64,000 nt of DNA from Natronorubrum sulfidifaciens JCM 14089 (GTDB lineage: Archaea; Halobacteriota; Halobacteria; Halobacteriales; Natrialbaceae): assembly GCF_000337735.1 (NCBI RefSeq), contig NZ_AOHX01000039.1, forward strand, positions 65,650 through 129,649, read 5' to 3'. A program made the translations under genes and the position numbers. The notes beneath the pieces were generated by a model that searched no databases, was not told the origin of the DNA, and was given only the letters and a program-made list of their open reading frames with translations. Every line of letters starts with the position of its first letter. Positions within the stretch are counted from its first letter, which is position 1. Positions 51,214-61,652 of this stretch are shown piece by piece.

Positions 51214-53544
51214 ATGGCTGTACTCTGGCTGGACGAGATCAGTGCCGGCGACTTAGAGAAAGTCGGCGGCAAAGGCGCCTCCCTGGGCGAACTTACGGGT
51301 GCTGGGCTGCCCGTGCCGCCGGGATTCGTAGTAACTGCCGGAACCTATCGATCGTTTATCGAAGAGGCCGAAATCGACGACGAACTGTTCGACGCCGTCG
51401 ATGTCGACGTCGACGACTCGAGCGCGCTCGCCGAGGCGGCCGACCGCGCACAGGAACTCATTCTCGAGACACCGTTCCCTGACGACCTGCGCGAGGAGAT
51501 CCTCGAGTCCTACAGCGAGGTCGGTGACGGCGAGGCGTTCGTCGCCGTTCGGTCCTCGGCGACGGCCGAGGACTTGCCCGACGCGTCGTTTGCGGGCCAG
51601 CAGGATACGTACCTCAACGTCACCGAGGAGGCACTGCTCGATCGCGTCCGCGAGTGCTGGGCGTCGTTGTTCACCCAGCGGGCGATCTACTACCGACAGG
51701 AACAGGGCTTCGATCACTCGGTGGTCAACATCGCCGTCGTCGTCCAACAGATGGTCGACGCCGAGAAGTCGGGTGTGATGTTCACGAGTCATCCCTCGAC
51801 CGGCGATCCGACGATGATCATCGAGGCCGCGTGGGGACTCGGCGAAGCCGTCGTCTCCGGTGCCGTCTCACCGGACAACTACATCATCTCCCGCGATGAC
51901 CGCGACATCGACGTTACCGTCGCCGAGAAGAAGGTGATGCACGAAAAAGACGAGGAGACCGGACAGACCGTCGAGCGAGCGGTGCCCGAGGCGAAACGGA
52001 ACGAACGCGTCCTCAGCGACGAGGAGATCGAACAGCTCGTCGAACTCGGCGAACGGGTCGAGACCCACTACGACAATCCACAGGACGTCGAGTGGGCAAT
52101 CGTCGAGGACGAGGTGTTCATGCTCCAGTCCCGTCCGATCACGACGATCAGCGAGAGCAACGGTGAGGCGACAGCCACTGGCGCCGCCATCGACGTCTCG
52201 GAAGGCGTCACCGACGGCAGCGGGACGGCAGCCGCCAGCGGCGGTGAGTCCTCGAGTGTGAGTGCAACCGGCAGCGTCCTCGTCGACGGACTGGGCTCGA
52301 GTCCGGGCACGGTCAGCGGTGCAGCACGGATCGTCAAAAAGCTCGACGACCTCGCTAAAGTCGACGACGGAGACGTCATCGTGACCGAGATGACGATGCC
52401 GGATATGGTGCCAGCGATGAAACGAGCCGCCGGGATCGTCACCGACGAGGGCGGGATGACCAGCCACGCCGCGATCGTCTCCCGTGAACTGGGCGTCCCG
52501 GCGATCGTCGGGACGACCAACGCCACAACGGTCTTAGAGGACGGACAGCTCGTCACGCTCGACGGCGACAAGGGTGCGGTCCTCGAGGGGAAGACGGTCG
52601 ACGACGACGAGGAGACCGAGCCAGTCGAGGAGGTTCGCCCGCAGTCGCCGGTCAAGCCGATGACCGCGACCGAAGTCAAGGTCAACGTTTCGATCCCCGA
52701 AGCCGCAGAGCGTGCGGCCGCGACGGGTGCCGACGGCGTTGGTCTCCTGCGGACCGAGCACATGATCCTCTCGCTGAACCAGACGCCGGAGAAGTTCATC
52801 GAGGAACACAGCGTCGACGCCTACATCAAAGAGCTTATCCAGGGGATTCGCACCGTCGCCGACGAGTTCTATCCACGACCCGTTCGCGTGCGGACACTCG
52901 ACGCGCCGACCGACGAGTTCCGACAGCTCGAGGGTGGCGAGGACGAGCCCGAAGAGCACAACCCGATGCTTGGCTACCGCGGCATCCGGCGATCGCTCGA
53001 CCGGCCTGACGTCTTCGCTCACGAACTCGAGGCGTTCCGCCGGCTCTACGAGATGGGGTATGACAACGTCGAGATCATGCTCCCGCTGGTCAACGACGCC
53101 GAGGACGTCTACCGCGCAAAGGAGCTGATGAAAGACGCCGGCATCGACCCCGACAAACGAAAGTGGGGTGCGATGATCGAGACGCCGGCCGCCGCCCTGT
53201 CGATCGAGGGAATGGCCGAGGCTGGCATCGACTTCGCCTCGTTCGGCACGAACGATCTCACCCAGTATACGCTTGCAGTCGACCGGAACAATGAGAACGT
53301 CGCCGATCGGTTCGATGAACTCCACCCCGCAATCTTGCGGCTCATCGGCACCGTCATCGAGACCTGCCGTGAACACGATGTCGACACGAGCATCTGTGGG
53401 CAGGCCGGCTCCAAACCGGAGATGGTCCAGTTCCTCGTCGACGAAGGCGTGAGTTCGATTTCGGCGAACATCGACGCCGTTCGCGACGTCCAGCACGAAG
53501 TCAAACGGACCGAGCAGAAGCTGTTGCTCGACTCGGTTCGCTAA
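51214..53544 (+). CDS. ppsA: Phosphoenolpyruvate synthase
   Basis: A 776-residue pyruvate, water dikinase making PEP from pyruvate and ATP for gluconeogenesis. The N-terminal ATP-grasp domain has [25 protein letters not shown] and [21 protein letters not shown]. The swivelling phosphohistidine domain has [15 protein letters not shown] with catalytic His418. The C-terminal TIM-barrel has [33 protein letters not shown] and the active-site Cys728 in SICGQAGS. Length is as in archaea. It is opposed in direction of reaction to pyk, encoded 4 kb downstream. Confidence 0.96.
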   Translation: MAVLWLDEISAGDLEKVGGKGASLGELTGAGLPVPPGFVVTAGTYRSFIEEAEIDDELFDAVDVDVDDSSALAEAADRAQELILETPFPDDLREEILESYSEVGDGEAFVAVRSSATAEDLPDASFAGQQDTYLNVTEEALLDRVRECWASLFTQRAIYYRQEQGFDHSVVNIAVVVQQMVDAEKSGVMFTSHPSTGDPTMIIEAAWGLGEAVVSGAVSPDNYIISRDDRDIDVTVAEKKVMHEKDEETGQTVERAVPEAKRNERVLSDEEIEQLVELGERVETHYDNPQDVEWAIVEDEVFMLQSRPITTISESNGEATATGAAIDVSEGVTDGSGTAAASGGESSSVSATGSVLVDGLGSSPGTVSGAARIVKKLDDLAKVDDGDVIVTEMTMPDMVPAMKRAAGIVTDEGGMTSHAAIVSRELGVPAIVGTTNATTVLEDGQLVTLDGDKGAVLEGKTVDDDEETEPVEEVRPQSPVKPMTATEVKVNVSIPEAAERAAATGADGVGLLRTEHMILSLNQTPEKFIEEHSVDAYIKELIQGIRTVADEFYPRPVRVRTLDAPTDEFRQLEGGEDEPEEHNPMLGYRGIRRSLDRPDVFAHELEAFRRLYEMGYDNVEIMLPLVNDAEDVYRAKELMKDAGIDPDKRKWGAMIETPAAALSIEGMAEAGIDFASFGTNDLTQYTLAVDRNNENVADRFDELHPAILRLIGTVIETCREHDVDTSICGQAGSKPEMVQFLVDEGVSSISANIDAVRDVQHEVKRTEQKLLLDSVR

Positions 53545-53656
53545 TCCCGGCCACACCTCCGATTCCGGGTTGAATCGAGCCACGACACGTCGTTTTTTCG
53601 CGGCACCGTACTCGACAAACAGAACGCATAAATCGGCCCGAACCAACGTACGTGAT

Positions 53657-54742
53657 ATGCAAATCGAGCCGCAGGCGTTCGATCGGGTGCTCTCGTCGAT
53701 GTGTACGGAGCCACACCCGGACGCACGCGAGGCGGCCGAGCGGTTTCTCGCGACGAATCCCGGCGATCCCGGCACGTATCCGACGATCGCGACCCTCGAG
53801 GACGAGGCGGTCGCGATGCTCGGCGAACTCACCGGCCTCGAGGAGCCGGCCGGCTACATCGCAAGTGGCGGGACGGAGGCGAACATTCAGGCCGTTCGGA
53901 TCGCTCGTGAGCGGGCCGAGACACGGACGCCGAACGTCGTCATGCCGGAGTCGGGTCATTTCAGCTTTCGAAAGGCCGCCGACGTCCTCGGCGTCGACCT
54001 CCGAATCGTCCCCACGGACGAGACGTATCGGGCCGACCTCGAGGCCGTCCGCTCGTGCGTCGACGAACAGACGGCGCTGGTGGTCGGCGTCGCGGGAACG
54101 ACCGAGTACGGCCGCGTCGACCCAATCTCTGAACTCGGCGACATTGCGGCGTCGGTCGATGCCATGCTCCACGTCGACGCCGCGTGGGGTGGGTTCGTTC
54201 TGCCGTTTACCGACTTCGAGTGGCATTTCGGCCACGCCGCGGTCGACACGATGACGATCGATCCGCACAAGATGGGACAGGCCGCCGTTCCCGCCGGTGG
54301 GCTGCTTGCTCGCTCGGATGAGTTGCTCGATGCGCTCGCCGTCGACACGCCGTATCTCGAGTCGACGTCGCAGGCGACGCTGACCGGCACTCGATCGGGC
54401 GCTGGCGTCGCGAGTGCGGTTGCAGCGATGGAGACACTGTGGCCCGAGGGGTATCGCAATCAGTACGTTCGGTCCCAGCGAAACGCCGACTGGCTCGCCG
54501 ACGCGTTTGAACAGCGCGGCTACGATGTCGTTGCGCCGACGCTGCCGCTCGTGGCGGTCGACGTGCCCCGATCGACGTTCGATGCATTGCGCGCGAACGG
54601 GTGGCGCATCTCCCGGACTGCAACCGGCGAACTCCGGATCGTCTGTATGCCCCACGTCACTCGCGAAATGCTCTCTTCGTTTCTCGCCGACCTCGACCGG
54701 CTCGAGGCCCCTGTGAGTGTCCCGAAACCGGGCGACGACTGA
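53657..54742 (+). CDS. mfnA: MfnA-type aspartate/tyrosine decarboxylase
   Basis: A 361-residue PLP group II decarboxylase. [17 protein letters not shown] (about 75-91) binds PLP phosphate, [13 protein letters not shown] holds the PLP Asp, and the Schiff-base lysine is Lys205 in DPHKMGQ. In non-methanogens the family decarboxylates aspartate to beta-alanine for coenzyme A; in methanogens it makes tyramine. With a haloarchaeal host the aspartate role is more likely, an inference. The start is the ATG at 53657, with CATAAATCG just upstream as TATA. The next gene starts 1 base after the stop. Confidence 0.9.
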   Translation: MQIEPQAFDRVLSSMCTEPHPDAREAAERFLATNPGDPGTYPTIATLEDEAVAMLGELTGLEEPAGYIASGGTEANIQAVRIARERAETRTPNVVMPESGHFSFRKAADVLGVDLRIVPTDETYRADLEAVRSCVDEQTALVVGVAGTTEYGRVDPISELGDIAASVDAMLHVDAAWGGFVLPFTDFEWHFGHAAVDTMTIDPHKMGQAAVPAGGLLARSDELLDALAVDTPYLESTSQATLTGTRSGAGVASAVAAMETLWPEGYRNQYVRSQRNADWLADAFEQRGYDVVAPTLPLVAVDVPRSTFDALRANGWRISRTATGELRIVCMPHVTREMLSSFLADLDRLEAPVSVPKPGDD

Positions 54743-54743
54743 G

Positions 54744-55085
54744 ATGGCGATGGACCGATTCGATCTCGTCTCGACGCTCGGATTCGTGGTGTTGATCGCG
54801 TCGTCCGTCGTTCTCGAGGGCGTCGTGGTGGCGGCCGCACTCGGTGGGTTTGCGCTCTCGCTCTCGAGTTGGCGGCTGTACGCCGGCCACCCTTGGGAGG
54901 CACTCGCCTGGCTGGTCTGGGTCGGTGCGGCCGTCGTGCTCGTTATTGCCCCCGGTGGCGCGGTGTTCCTGATCGCGTTTTTTGGCTGCCTGCTCACTGG
55001 ACTCGGGCTCTTGTTCGGGAGTCGACTGGGACTGTTGCCGGCGATCTGGGATGGAGACCGCGGCGGCCGGGACCGCGCTGAGTAG
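54744..55085 (+). CDS. Small membrane protein downstream of mfnA
   Basis: A 113-residue membrane protein with about four hydrophobic segments: LVSTLGFVVLIASSVVLEG, VVVAAALGGFALSLSSW, ALAWLVWVGAAVVLVIA and GAVFLIAFFGCLLTGLGLLFG. The tail is short and charged. The ATG at 54744 begins 1 base after the mfnA stop, indicating coupling. metG follows after 55 bases on the same strand. No family is recognised. Confidence 0.7.
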   Translation: MAMDRFDLVSTLGFVVLIASSVVLEGVVVAAALGGFALSLSSWRLYAGHPWEALAWLVWVGAAVVLVIAPGGAVFLIAFFGCLLTGLGLLFGSRLGLLPAIWDGDRGGRDRAE

Positions 55086-55140
55086 CCTCGAGCGACGCCG
55101 GTCGAAAACCGGCGGGTTTTACGCCTGCCGCCGATTCAGC

Positions 55141-57249
55141 ATGAGTATGCACAACGACGAGTTTCCGACGGACAGGCCTGCGGTTGTGACCTGTGGGTTA
55201 CCCTACGCCAACGGTGACTTGCATATCGGTCATCTGCGCGGCTATATCGGTGCGGACACGTTCACCCGCGCACTCGAGACGCTCGGTCAGACAACCGCCT
55301 ACGTCTGTGGCTCGGACATGCACGGCACGCCGGTCGCCGTCAACGCCGAGAAAGAGGGTATCGACCCCGAGGAGTTCGCTCTCGAGTGGCACCACCAGTA
55401 CGAGGAGACGTTCCCCAAGTTCAACGTCGAGTTCGACAACTACGGTCACACCCACGACGAGACGAACGTCGAGACCACCCAAGAGATCGTCCGCACGCTG
55501 GACGAGGAAGGCCACATCTACGAGAAGGAGATTCAGGTCGCCTACGACCCCGACGCCGACCAGTATCTCCCCGACCGCTACGTCGAGGGGACCTGTCCCT
55601 ACTGTGGCGAGAAAGCCCGCGGCGACGAGTGTGACGAGGGCTGTCAGCGCCACCTCGAACCGGGTGAAGTCGAGAACCCGACGAGTACGATCACGGGCAA
55701 CCCCGCGGAGTACCGCGAACGGACACACAAGTTCTTCGAGGTCTCCGAGTTCGCTGACTACCTCACCGACTTTCTGGACGGCCTCGAGGGCACCTCGAAC
55801 GCGCGCAACCAGCCCCGTCAGTGGATCGAAGACGGCCTGCAAGACTGGTGTATCACGCGGGATATGGACTGGGGGATCAATTATCCCGACGGTGACGACG
55901 AGGAAAGCGACCTCGTGCTCTACGTCTGGGTCGACGCCCCGATCGAGTACATCTCCTCGACCAAACAGTACACCGACCGCGTCGGCGCTGCAGAGTACGA
56001 CTGGGAGGACGTCTGGCGGGCAGACGGGGACATCGTCCACTTCATCGGCCGAGACATCATCCAGCACCACGCGATCTTCTGGCCGGCGATGCTCGAGGGC
56101 GCAGGCTACAACGCGCCGCGTGGGATCGCCGCCACCGGCTTCATTACGATTAACGGCAAGGGACTCTCGACCAGCCGCAACCGGGCGATCTGGGCCAAAG
56201 AGTACCTCGAGGAAGGCTTCCACCCCGATCTGCTGCGCTACTACCTGATGACGACGGGCGGCCTCCAGCAGGACGTCGACTTCTCGTGGGACGCTTTCCA
56301 GGAGAAGGTCAACGGCGAACTCGTCGGTACCGTCGGCAACTTCTGGTACCGCTCGCTGCTGTTTGCCTACCGCAACTACGAGGGGACACCCGACACCGAG
56401 GTCTCCGACGACGTTGCCGAGCGCATCGAGGGTGCCATCGGCGAGGTTCGCGAGTCGGTCACCGACTACTCGCTTCGCGGCATCGGCCAGGCGGCGACGC
56501 GACTCGCCCAGTTCGGCAACGAGTACATCCAGCGCAACGAGCCCTGGAAGCTCACCGACGACGACCCCGAGCAAGCGGCACAGGTCATCCGCGACTGCGT
56601 CCAGATCGCCAAGGCCGTCGGGGTCCTCTTAGAGCCAATCGCTCCCGAGAAGGCCCAAAAGCTGTGGGAACAGCTGGGTGAGGACGGTGCGGTCGCCGAC
56701 GCTCACCTCGAGGCCGCCCTCGAGGCCCCGCCCCGAACCTTCGATGAGCCCGGCGAACTCTTCGAAAAGATCGAGGACGAGCGCGTCGAGGAACTCACCG
56801 AAAAACTCGAGGCCCGCGTCGAGGCCGCGACGGACGACGGTGACGACGAAGCCGAAACCGAAAGCGACGACACCGACGCGGACGAAGCCACGGATATGGC
56901 AGACACAGACGACCTCGAGCCACTCCTCGAGGACCGCATCGGATTCGACGACTTCCAGGACCTCGACATCCGCGTCGGCCAGATCGAGGCGGCCGAAGGA
57001 ATCGAGGGCGCAGACGACCTCGCACGCCTCGAGGTCGACATCGGCTTCGAGACGCGACAGGTCGTCGCGGGCATCAAACAGCTGCACGACCTCGAGGAAC
57101 TCCCCGGCGAGAAATGCATTCTGCTGGCGAACATGGAGCCGGCGGAACTGTTCGGCGTCGAATCGAACGGGATGATCCTCGCTGCTGGCGATGAAGCCGA
57201 CCTGCTGACGACCCACGGCGACGCCGTGGTCGGCGAGAAGGTCCAGTAA
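55141..57249 (+). CDS. metG: Methionine--tRNA ligase
   Basis: A 702-residue class I synthetase. The HIGH motif is at 28-31 (DLHIGHLRG), four-cysteine zinc region CPYCGEKARGDECDEGCQRH near 152-172, and the KMSKS equivalent is KGLSTS from Lys340. An anticodon-binding helical domain follows. An acidic linker (about 590-615) leads to a C-terminal EMAP/Trbp111-like tRNA-binding domain (DFQDLDIRVGQIEAAEG to the end). Start ATG at 55141, or the one two codons later. Both domains are in one chain here, as in many bacteria. Confidence 0.96.
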   Translation: MSMHNDEFPTDRPAVVTCGLPYANGDLHIGHLRGYIGADTFTRALETLGQTTAYVCGSDMHGTPVAVNAEKEGIDPEEFALEWHHQYEETFPKFNVEFDNYGHTHDETNVETTQEIVRTLDEEGHIYEKEIQVAYDPDADQYLPDRYVEGTCPYCGEKARGDECDEGCQRHLEPGEVENPTSTITGNPAEYRERTHKFFEVSEFADYLTDFLDGLEGTSNARNQPRQWIEDGLQDWCITRDMDWGINYPDGDDEESDLVLYVWVDAPIEYISSTKQYTDRVGAAEYDWEDVWRADGDIVHFIGRDIIQHHAIFWPAMLEGAGYNAPRGIAATGFITINGKGLSTSRNRAIWAKEYLEEGFHPDLLRYYLMTTGGLQQDVDFSWDAFQEKVNGELVGTVGNFWYRSLLFAYRNYEGTPDTEVSDDVAERIEGAIGEVRESVTDYSLRGIGQAATRLAQFGNEYIQRNEPWKLTDDDPEQAAQVIRDCVQIAKAVGVLLEPIAPEKAQKLWEQLGEDGAVADAHLEAALEAPPRTFDEPGELFEKIEDERVEELTEKLEARVEAATDDGDDEAETESDDTDADEATDMADTDDLEPLLEDRIGFDDFQDLDIRVGQIEAAEGIEGADDLARLEVDIGFETRQVVAGIKQLHDLEELPGEKCILLANMEPAELFGVESNGMILAAGDEADLLTTHGDAVVGEKVQ

Positions 57250-57405
57250 GCGACCCATCATTCCGAAGACACTGTCTTCGATACACGACGGTCGCTGTCC
57301 GGGTGATCCGTGGCTGTCAAACAGCACCGCAGCAACGGTAAAGAAAAGAACTCGGATGTGAGTTAATCACCCATCTTTTTTACCGTGCTCGCGCTACGTC
57401 GAGCT

Positions 57406-59163
57406 ATGAGAAACGCAAAAATCGTCTGCACGCTCGGGCCTGCCTCGAGCGATCGGAAGACGATCGGGAACCTCGCGGACGCAGGGATGTCAGTCGCTCG
57501 GCTCAACGCGAGCCACGGTACGCGTGCGGATCGAGCCGACCTGATCGACCGCGTTCGTACTGTCGACGGGAACCGGGCGGAACCGGTCGCGGTGATGCTC
57601 GACATGCAGGGGCCGGAAGTCCGAACTGCGCCGCTTCCCGAAGGAGAGACCGTCACCCTCGAGACGGGCTCGGAGATCCGATTCGTCGAGGGTGAAGACG
57701 CCTCGTCCGAGGAGATCGGCCTCTCGTTGTCGATCGACGCCGTCGAAGCGGGTGATCGGATTCTGCTCGATGACGGACTGATCGAGACGACCGTACTCGA
57801 ACACGACGGCGACGCGATTCGCGCTCGAGTCGATACCGGCGGCGAGTTAGCCGGCCGCAAGGGCGTGAACGTCCCGGGCGTCGATCTCGATCTGGATATC
57901 GTCACCGAGGACGATCGCAAGGACCTCGAGTTGGCCGCCGAGAAAGAGGTCGACTTCGTCGCGGCGAGTTTCGTCCGTGACGCCGAGGACGTCTACGAAG
58001 TCAGTGAGGTCCTAGAGGAACTGGGGGCCGAAATTCCGCTGATCGCGAAGATCGAACGCGCGGGTGCAGTCGACAACCTCGATGAGATTATCGACGCCTC
58101 CTACGGCGTCATGGTCGCCCGCGGCGATCTGGGCGTCGAGTGTCCGATGGAGGACGTCCCGATGATCCAGAAACGGATCATCCGCAAGTGTCGCAACACG
58201 GGCTCGCCGGTGATCACGGCGACGGAGATGCTCGACTCGATGGTCCACGCTCGCCGACCGACGCGGGCGGAGGCGTCGGACGTCGCCAACGCCGTCCTCG
58301 ACGGCACCGACGGCGTCATGCTGTCTGCCGAGACCGCGATCGGCGACCATCCGGTGGCCGTCGTCGAGGCGATGGACAGCATCGTCCGCGAAGTCGAAAA
58401 CTCCGACGAGTACGCCGAGTTGCTCGAGCAACGCGTCCCCGCCGCGGGCGAAGCGCGGACGGATGCACTGGCTCGGTCGGCGCGATTCCTTGCGCGTGAC
58501 ATCGGTGCGGACGCGGTCGTGGCCGCGACGGAGTCCGGCTACACGGCGCTCAAGACGGCGAAGTACCGTCCCGGCGTCCCGGTCGTCGCCTCGACACAGA
58601 GCCACGGCGTTCGCCGCCAGCTCGCGCTGTCGTGGGGTGTGACGCCGCTGTACGCGAACGTCTCGGATCAGGGGGCCGATGCCGTCGTCGAAAAGGCCGT
58701 GCAAGCGGCGCTCGATGCCGGCGTCGCCGAAAGCGGCGACACCGTCGTCGTCCTTTGTGGGATGATGACCGAACTCGAGGGTGCGAACACGACGAACATG
58801 ATGAAAGTCCACGTCGCAGCAGAGGCGCTGACGACTGGGCGCGTCGTCGTCGAAGGTCGGGCAACCGGGCCGCTGGTGCGGCTCACCGACGGCGACATCA
58901 CCGAGATCCCTGACGGGGCGATTCTCTCGTTGCCGGCCGATTTCGACGAGCAGTTCGAGGGCGACCCGACGAGGATCGGCGGGATCATCGACGCCCAGCG
59001 GGGGCTGACCGGCTATCCGGCGCTGGTCGCTCGAGAGATGGGGATTCCAATGATCAGCGGTGCCGATCCCGCCGGGCCAGCCGATGGTGATATCGTGACA
59101 CTCGATGCCGAACGCGGTGTCGTTTACGGCGGCGATATCGGTCACCGAGCCGACCGACGCTAA
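57406..59163 (+). CDS. pyk: Pyruvate kinase
   Basis: A 585-residue pyruvate kinase. MRNAKIVCTLGPASSDRKTI is the usual start, with MLDMQGPEVRTAPLPEG, FVAASFVRDAEDV, AKIERAGAVDNLDEII and VARGDLGVECP for the metal and substrate sites, and LSAETAIGDHPV. An extra C-terminal domain of ~110 residues (from about 475) with GRATGPLVRLTDGDI and ALVAREMGIPMISG resembles the PEP-utilising mobile domain fused to many archaeal and bacillus pyruvate kinases. The start is the ATG at 57406. Confidence 0.95.
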   Translation: MRNAKIVCTLGPASSDRKTIGNLADAGMSVARLNASHGTRADRADLIDRVRTVDGNRAEPVAVMLDMQGPEVRTAPLPEGETVTLETGSEIRFVEGEDASSEEIGLSLSIDAVEAGDRILLDDGLIETTVLEHDGDAIRARVDTGGELAGRKGVNVPGVDLDLDIVTEDDRKDLELAAEKEVDFVAASFVRDAEDVYEVSEVLEELGAEIPLIAKIERAGAVDNLDEIIDASYGVMVARGDLGVECPMEDVPMIQKRIIRKCRNTGSPVITATEMLDSMVHARRPTRAEASDVANAVLDGTDGVMLSAETAIGDHPVAVVEAMDSIVREVENSDEYAELLEQRVPAAGEARTDALARSARFLARDIGADAVVAATESGYTALKTAKYRPGVPVVASTQSHGVRRQLALSWGVTPLYANVSDQGADAVVEKAVQAALDAGVAESGDTVVVLCGMMTELEGANTTNMMKVHVAAEALTTGRVVVEGRATGPLVRLTDGDITEIPDGAILSLPADFDEQFEGDPTRIGGIIDAQRGLTGYPALVAREMGIPMISGADPAGPADGDIVTLDAERGVVYGGDIGHRADRR

Positions 59164-59229
59164 GCGGGGGCGACTCGAGCCGACCGCTCGGACCGCGGGT
59201 TTTTGATGCCGGGCCGACTACACCCGGGT

Positions 59230-59637
59230 ATGGCAGACGACACGTCCGGAGCCGGCAATGCCGACGACGGCTCTCGGGACCCGTCACCGGACTCCCCGGA
59301 CGTCCACGACTCGAGCACGGGACGGGACGGGACGACGGAACGCTGGGACGAACGCGAGTTCGATGACCGAACAGGCCACGACGGACGGATCAGCGTCGAC
59401 ACGAGCCGTTCGTCCACCGAAGTCGGCGGCCCCGACGACGAGTATCGAATCCCGCTTGACCTCTCGGAGACCTCGGACGACGACCCCGACGACGCCGAAG
59501 CCGACCCGTACGGTCCGGAGCCCAGTTCGACGCCGGTCGAAGCCGGCGACCCCGAACTCGAGAACGTCCTCTTCGTGGTTCTCGGTGCGCTGGCGATGCT
59601 GCTCGTCATCTTTCAGGTCGTCTCGATCCCGCTGTAA
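59230..59637 (+). CDS. Acidic protein with C-terminal membrane anchor, unknown function
   Basis: A 135-residue protein. The first ~110 residues are very acidic and disordered (D, S, T, P and G). EYRIPLDLSETSDDD is the only likely conserved motif. A single C-terminal helix (ENVLFVVLGALAMLLVIFQVV) anchors it with almost nothing beyond. The ATG at 59230 is preferred to an in-frame one 27 bases upstream. I recall similar haloarchaeal proteins only as hypothetical. Confidence 0.7.
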   Translation: MADDTSGAGNADDGSRDPSPDSPDVHDSSTGRDGTTERWDEREFDDRTGHDGRISVDTSRSSTEVGGPDDEYRIPLDLSETSDDDPDDAEADPYGPEPSSTPVEAGDPELENVLFVVLGALAMLLVIFQVVSIPL

Positions 59638-59747
59638 TCTCGCCAGGTGGTCAGTCGATCCGTCGCATTCGCGATTTGTGGGTTCGACTGTCATCCCAAC
59701 GAGATGCCTCGGCAACCTTTAATTCGGGTGAGAACTTAGCTCGGCAC

Positions 59748-60350
59748 ATGCTCGAACTCCTCTTCGAGAATCTGCCCCTCGTGCTCCTGATCGCCGGGCT
59801 CATCCTGATGGGACTCGAGGCGCTCTCACCCGGGGCCCACCTCATCGTTATCGGCGTCGCACTGGTCGGTGCCGGGTTGATCGGTGTGCTCTTTCCGTCT
59901 CCGCTGAGTCCATTCATCTTGGCGGCGCTCACGCTCGTCATCGGACTCGCTGCGGCGTACGTCTACCACGAGTTCGACTTCTACGGCGGCAAAGGCACCG
60001 CCCAGACGACCGACTCGAGTTCGCTTGCCGGCTCGACGGGCTACGTCACCGAGACCGTGACGACCCGAAGCGGTGAGGTCAAACTCGACCACGGCGGATT
60101 CGCGCCGTACTACAGCGCCCGGTCGACCAGCGGCACGATCGAGGAGGGTGACGAGATTATCGTCCTCGATCCCGGCGGTGGGAACGTAGTTACGGTTGAA
60201 TCGCTCGGCGCGATCGGCGAGGACGAAATCGATCGCGCGCTCGCGGAAGGGGCTGCCGACTCGAGTTCACGAACCGACGATCAGGTCGATGACCAGACCA
60301 CAGCCGAGACTGACACAGCGGCCGAAACTGAGACGGAGAAATCGAGCTAA
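59748..60350 (+). CDS. NfeD family membrane protein
   Basis: A 200-residue NfeD-type protein. Three hydrophobic segments (about 8-25, 27-46 and 50-68) precede an OB-fold domain (SLAGSTGYVTETVTTRSGEV to VTVESLGAIG, about 90-165), then an acidic tail. NfeD proteins partner with stomatin-like SPFH proteins, and an SPFH gene follows after 72 bases on the same strand, supporting a membrane microdomain complex. The start ATG at 59748 comes after TTTAATTCGGG, a TATA candidate near 59718-59724. Confidence 0.88.
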   Translation: MLELLFENLPLVLLIAGLILMGLEALSPGAHLIVIGVALVGAGLIGVLFPSPLSPFILAALTLVIGLAAAYVYHEFDFYGGKGTAQTTDSSSLAGSTGYVTETVTTRSGEVKLDHGGFAPYYSARSTSGTIEEGDEIIVLDPGGGNVVTVESLGAIGEDEIDRALAEGAADSSSRTDDQVDDQTTAETDTAAETETEKSS

Positions 60351-60422
60351 CGAGTCAGAATCAGCCCGATATGTTGCTAAAATAAGGGAACGCTTTTCCC
60401 GTCACCGCCGTAAGACCGGGAT

Positions 60423-61568
60423 ATGGTCCTGGAACTACCATTGCAAACTGGTGCCGGTGGTGCCTTGCTGTTCGTCGGTGCCCTTGTCCTCCTCGTTGTT
60501 ATCGCCGCACTGCTCAGTGCAGTCGAGATCGTCGACGCATACGAGAAGCGAGCGCTGACCGTCTTCGGTGAGTACCGCAAACTCCTCGAGCCGGGTATCA
60601 ACTTCGTCCCGCCGTTCGTCTCGAACACCTACCGGTTCGATATGCGAACGCAGACACTCGACGTTCCCCGACAGGAAGCGATTACGCGTGACAACTCGCC
60701 AGTGACGGCCGACGCCGTCGTCTACATCAAAGTGATGGACGCCAAGAAGGCGTTCCTGCAGGTCGATGACTACAAGCGAGCAACCTCGAACCTCGCGCAG
60801 ACGACCCTGCGTGCCGTGCTGGGTGACATGGAACTCGACGACACGCTGAACAAACGCCAGGAGATCAACGCCCGCATCCGCCAAGAACTCGACGAACCCA
60901 CCGACGAGTGGGGGATTCGCGTCGAGAGCGTCGAGGTCCGTGAAGTCAACCCCTCGAAAGACGTCCAGCGTGCGATGGAACAACAGACCTCCGCAGAGCG
61001 CAAACGCCGCGCCATGATTCTCGAGGCACAGGGTGAACGCCGCAGTGCCGTCGAGAAGGCCGAAGGTGACAAACAGAGTGAGATCATCCGCGCACAGGGT
61101 GAAAAGCAGAGTCAGATCCTCGAGGCACAGGGTGACTCGATTTCGACCGTCCTGCGCGCCCGCTCGGCCGAATCGATGGGCGAACGCGCGATCATCGATC
61201 AGGGAATGGAGACCCTCGCCGAGATCGGCCAGAGCGAGTCGACGACGTTCGTCATGCCCCAGGAGCTCACCTCCATGGTCGGTCGCTACGGCAAACACCT
61301 CTCTGGCAGCGACGTCAAAGAGGACGGTCAGCAACTCGAGAGTCTCGAGTTCGACGACGAGACGCGCGAACTGATCGGACTGGACGACATCGCCGAGATC
61401 ATCGGCGAGATCGACGAGGAAGCCGAGATGGATCTCGAGGCGATGGAGAAAGAAGCCCAAGCGATCAAAGAGGGCAAGGATGCCGGAACCATCTCCGATC
61501 CGGACGAGGTCATCGAGGAGATGGATCAGGAGTTCGTCGGTGACGAAAACCCTGACCGAAACGCATAG
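60423..61568 (+). CDS. SPFH/Band 7 (stomatin-like) protein
   Basis: A 381-residue protein. N-terminal hydrophobic anchor about 13-35, SPFH domain (VDAYEKRALTVFGEYRKLLEPGINFVPPFVSNTYRFDMR to IRVESVEVREVNPSKDVQRAM, about 40-190), then a long helix of AQGE repeats (RAMILEAQGERRSAVEKAEGDKQSEIIRAQGEKQSQILEAQGD) typical of stomatins, and an acidic C-terminus. It oligomerises on the membrane. It forms a pair with NfeD upstream. Confidence 0.92.
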   Translation: MVLELPLQTGAGGALLFVGALVLLVVIAALLSAVEIVDAYEKRALTVFGEYRKLLEPGINFVPPFVSNTYRFDMRTQTLDVPRQEAITRDNSPVTADAVVYIKVMDAKKAFLQVDDYKRATSNLAQTTLRAVLGDMELDDTLNKRQEINARIRQELDEPTDEWGIRVESVEVREVNPSKDVQRAMEQQTSAERKRRAMILEAQGERRSAVEKAEGDKQSEIIRAQGEKQSQILEAQGDSISTVLRARSAESMGERAIIDQGMETLAEIGQSESTTFVMPQELTSMVGRYGKHLSGSDVKEDGQQLESLEFDDETRELIGLDDIAEIIGEIDEEAEMDLEAMEKEAQAIKEGKDAGTISDPDEVIEEMDQEFVGDENPDRNA

Positions 61569-61652
61569 ATCGTCCAGAAAGTCAGTTTTCGGCGCATAAG
61601 ACGGAGCGAAACCTGTTTTAGCACTCGTCTCATTTCGGGAGATACGCATAGC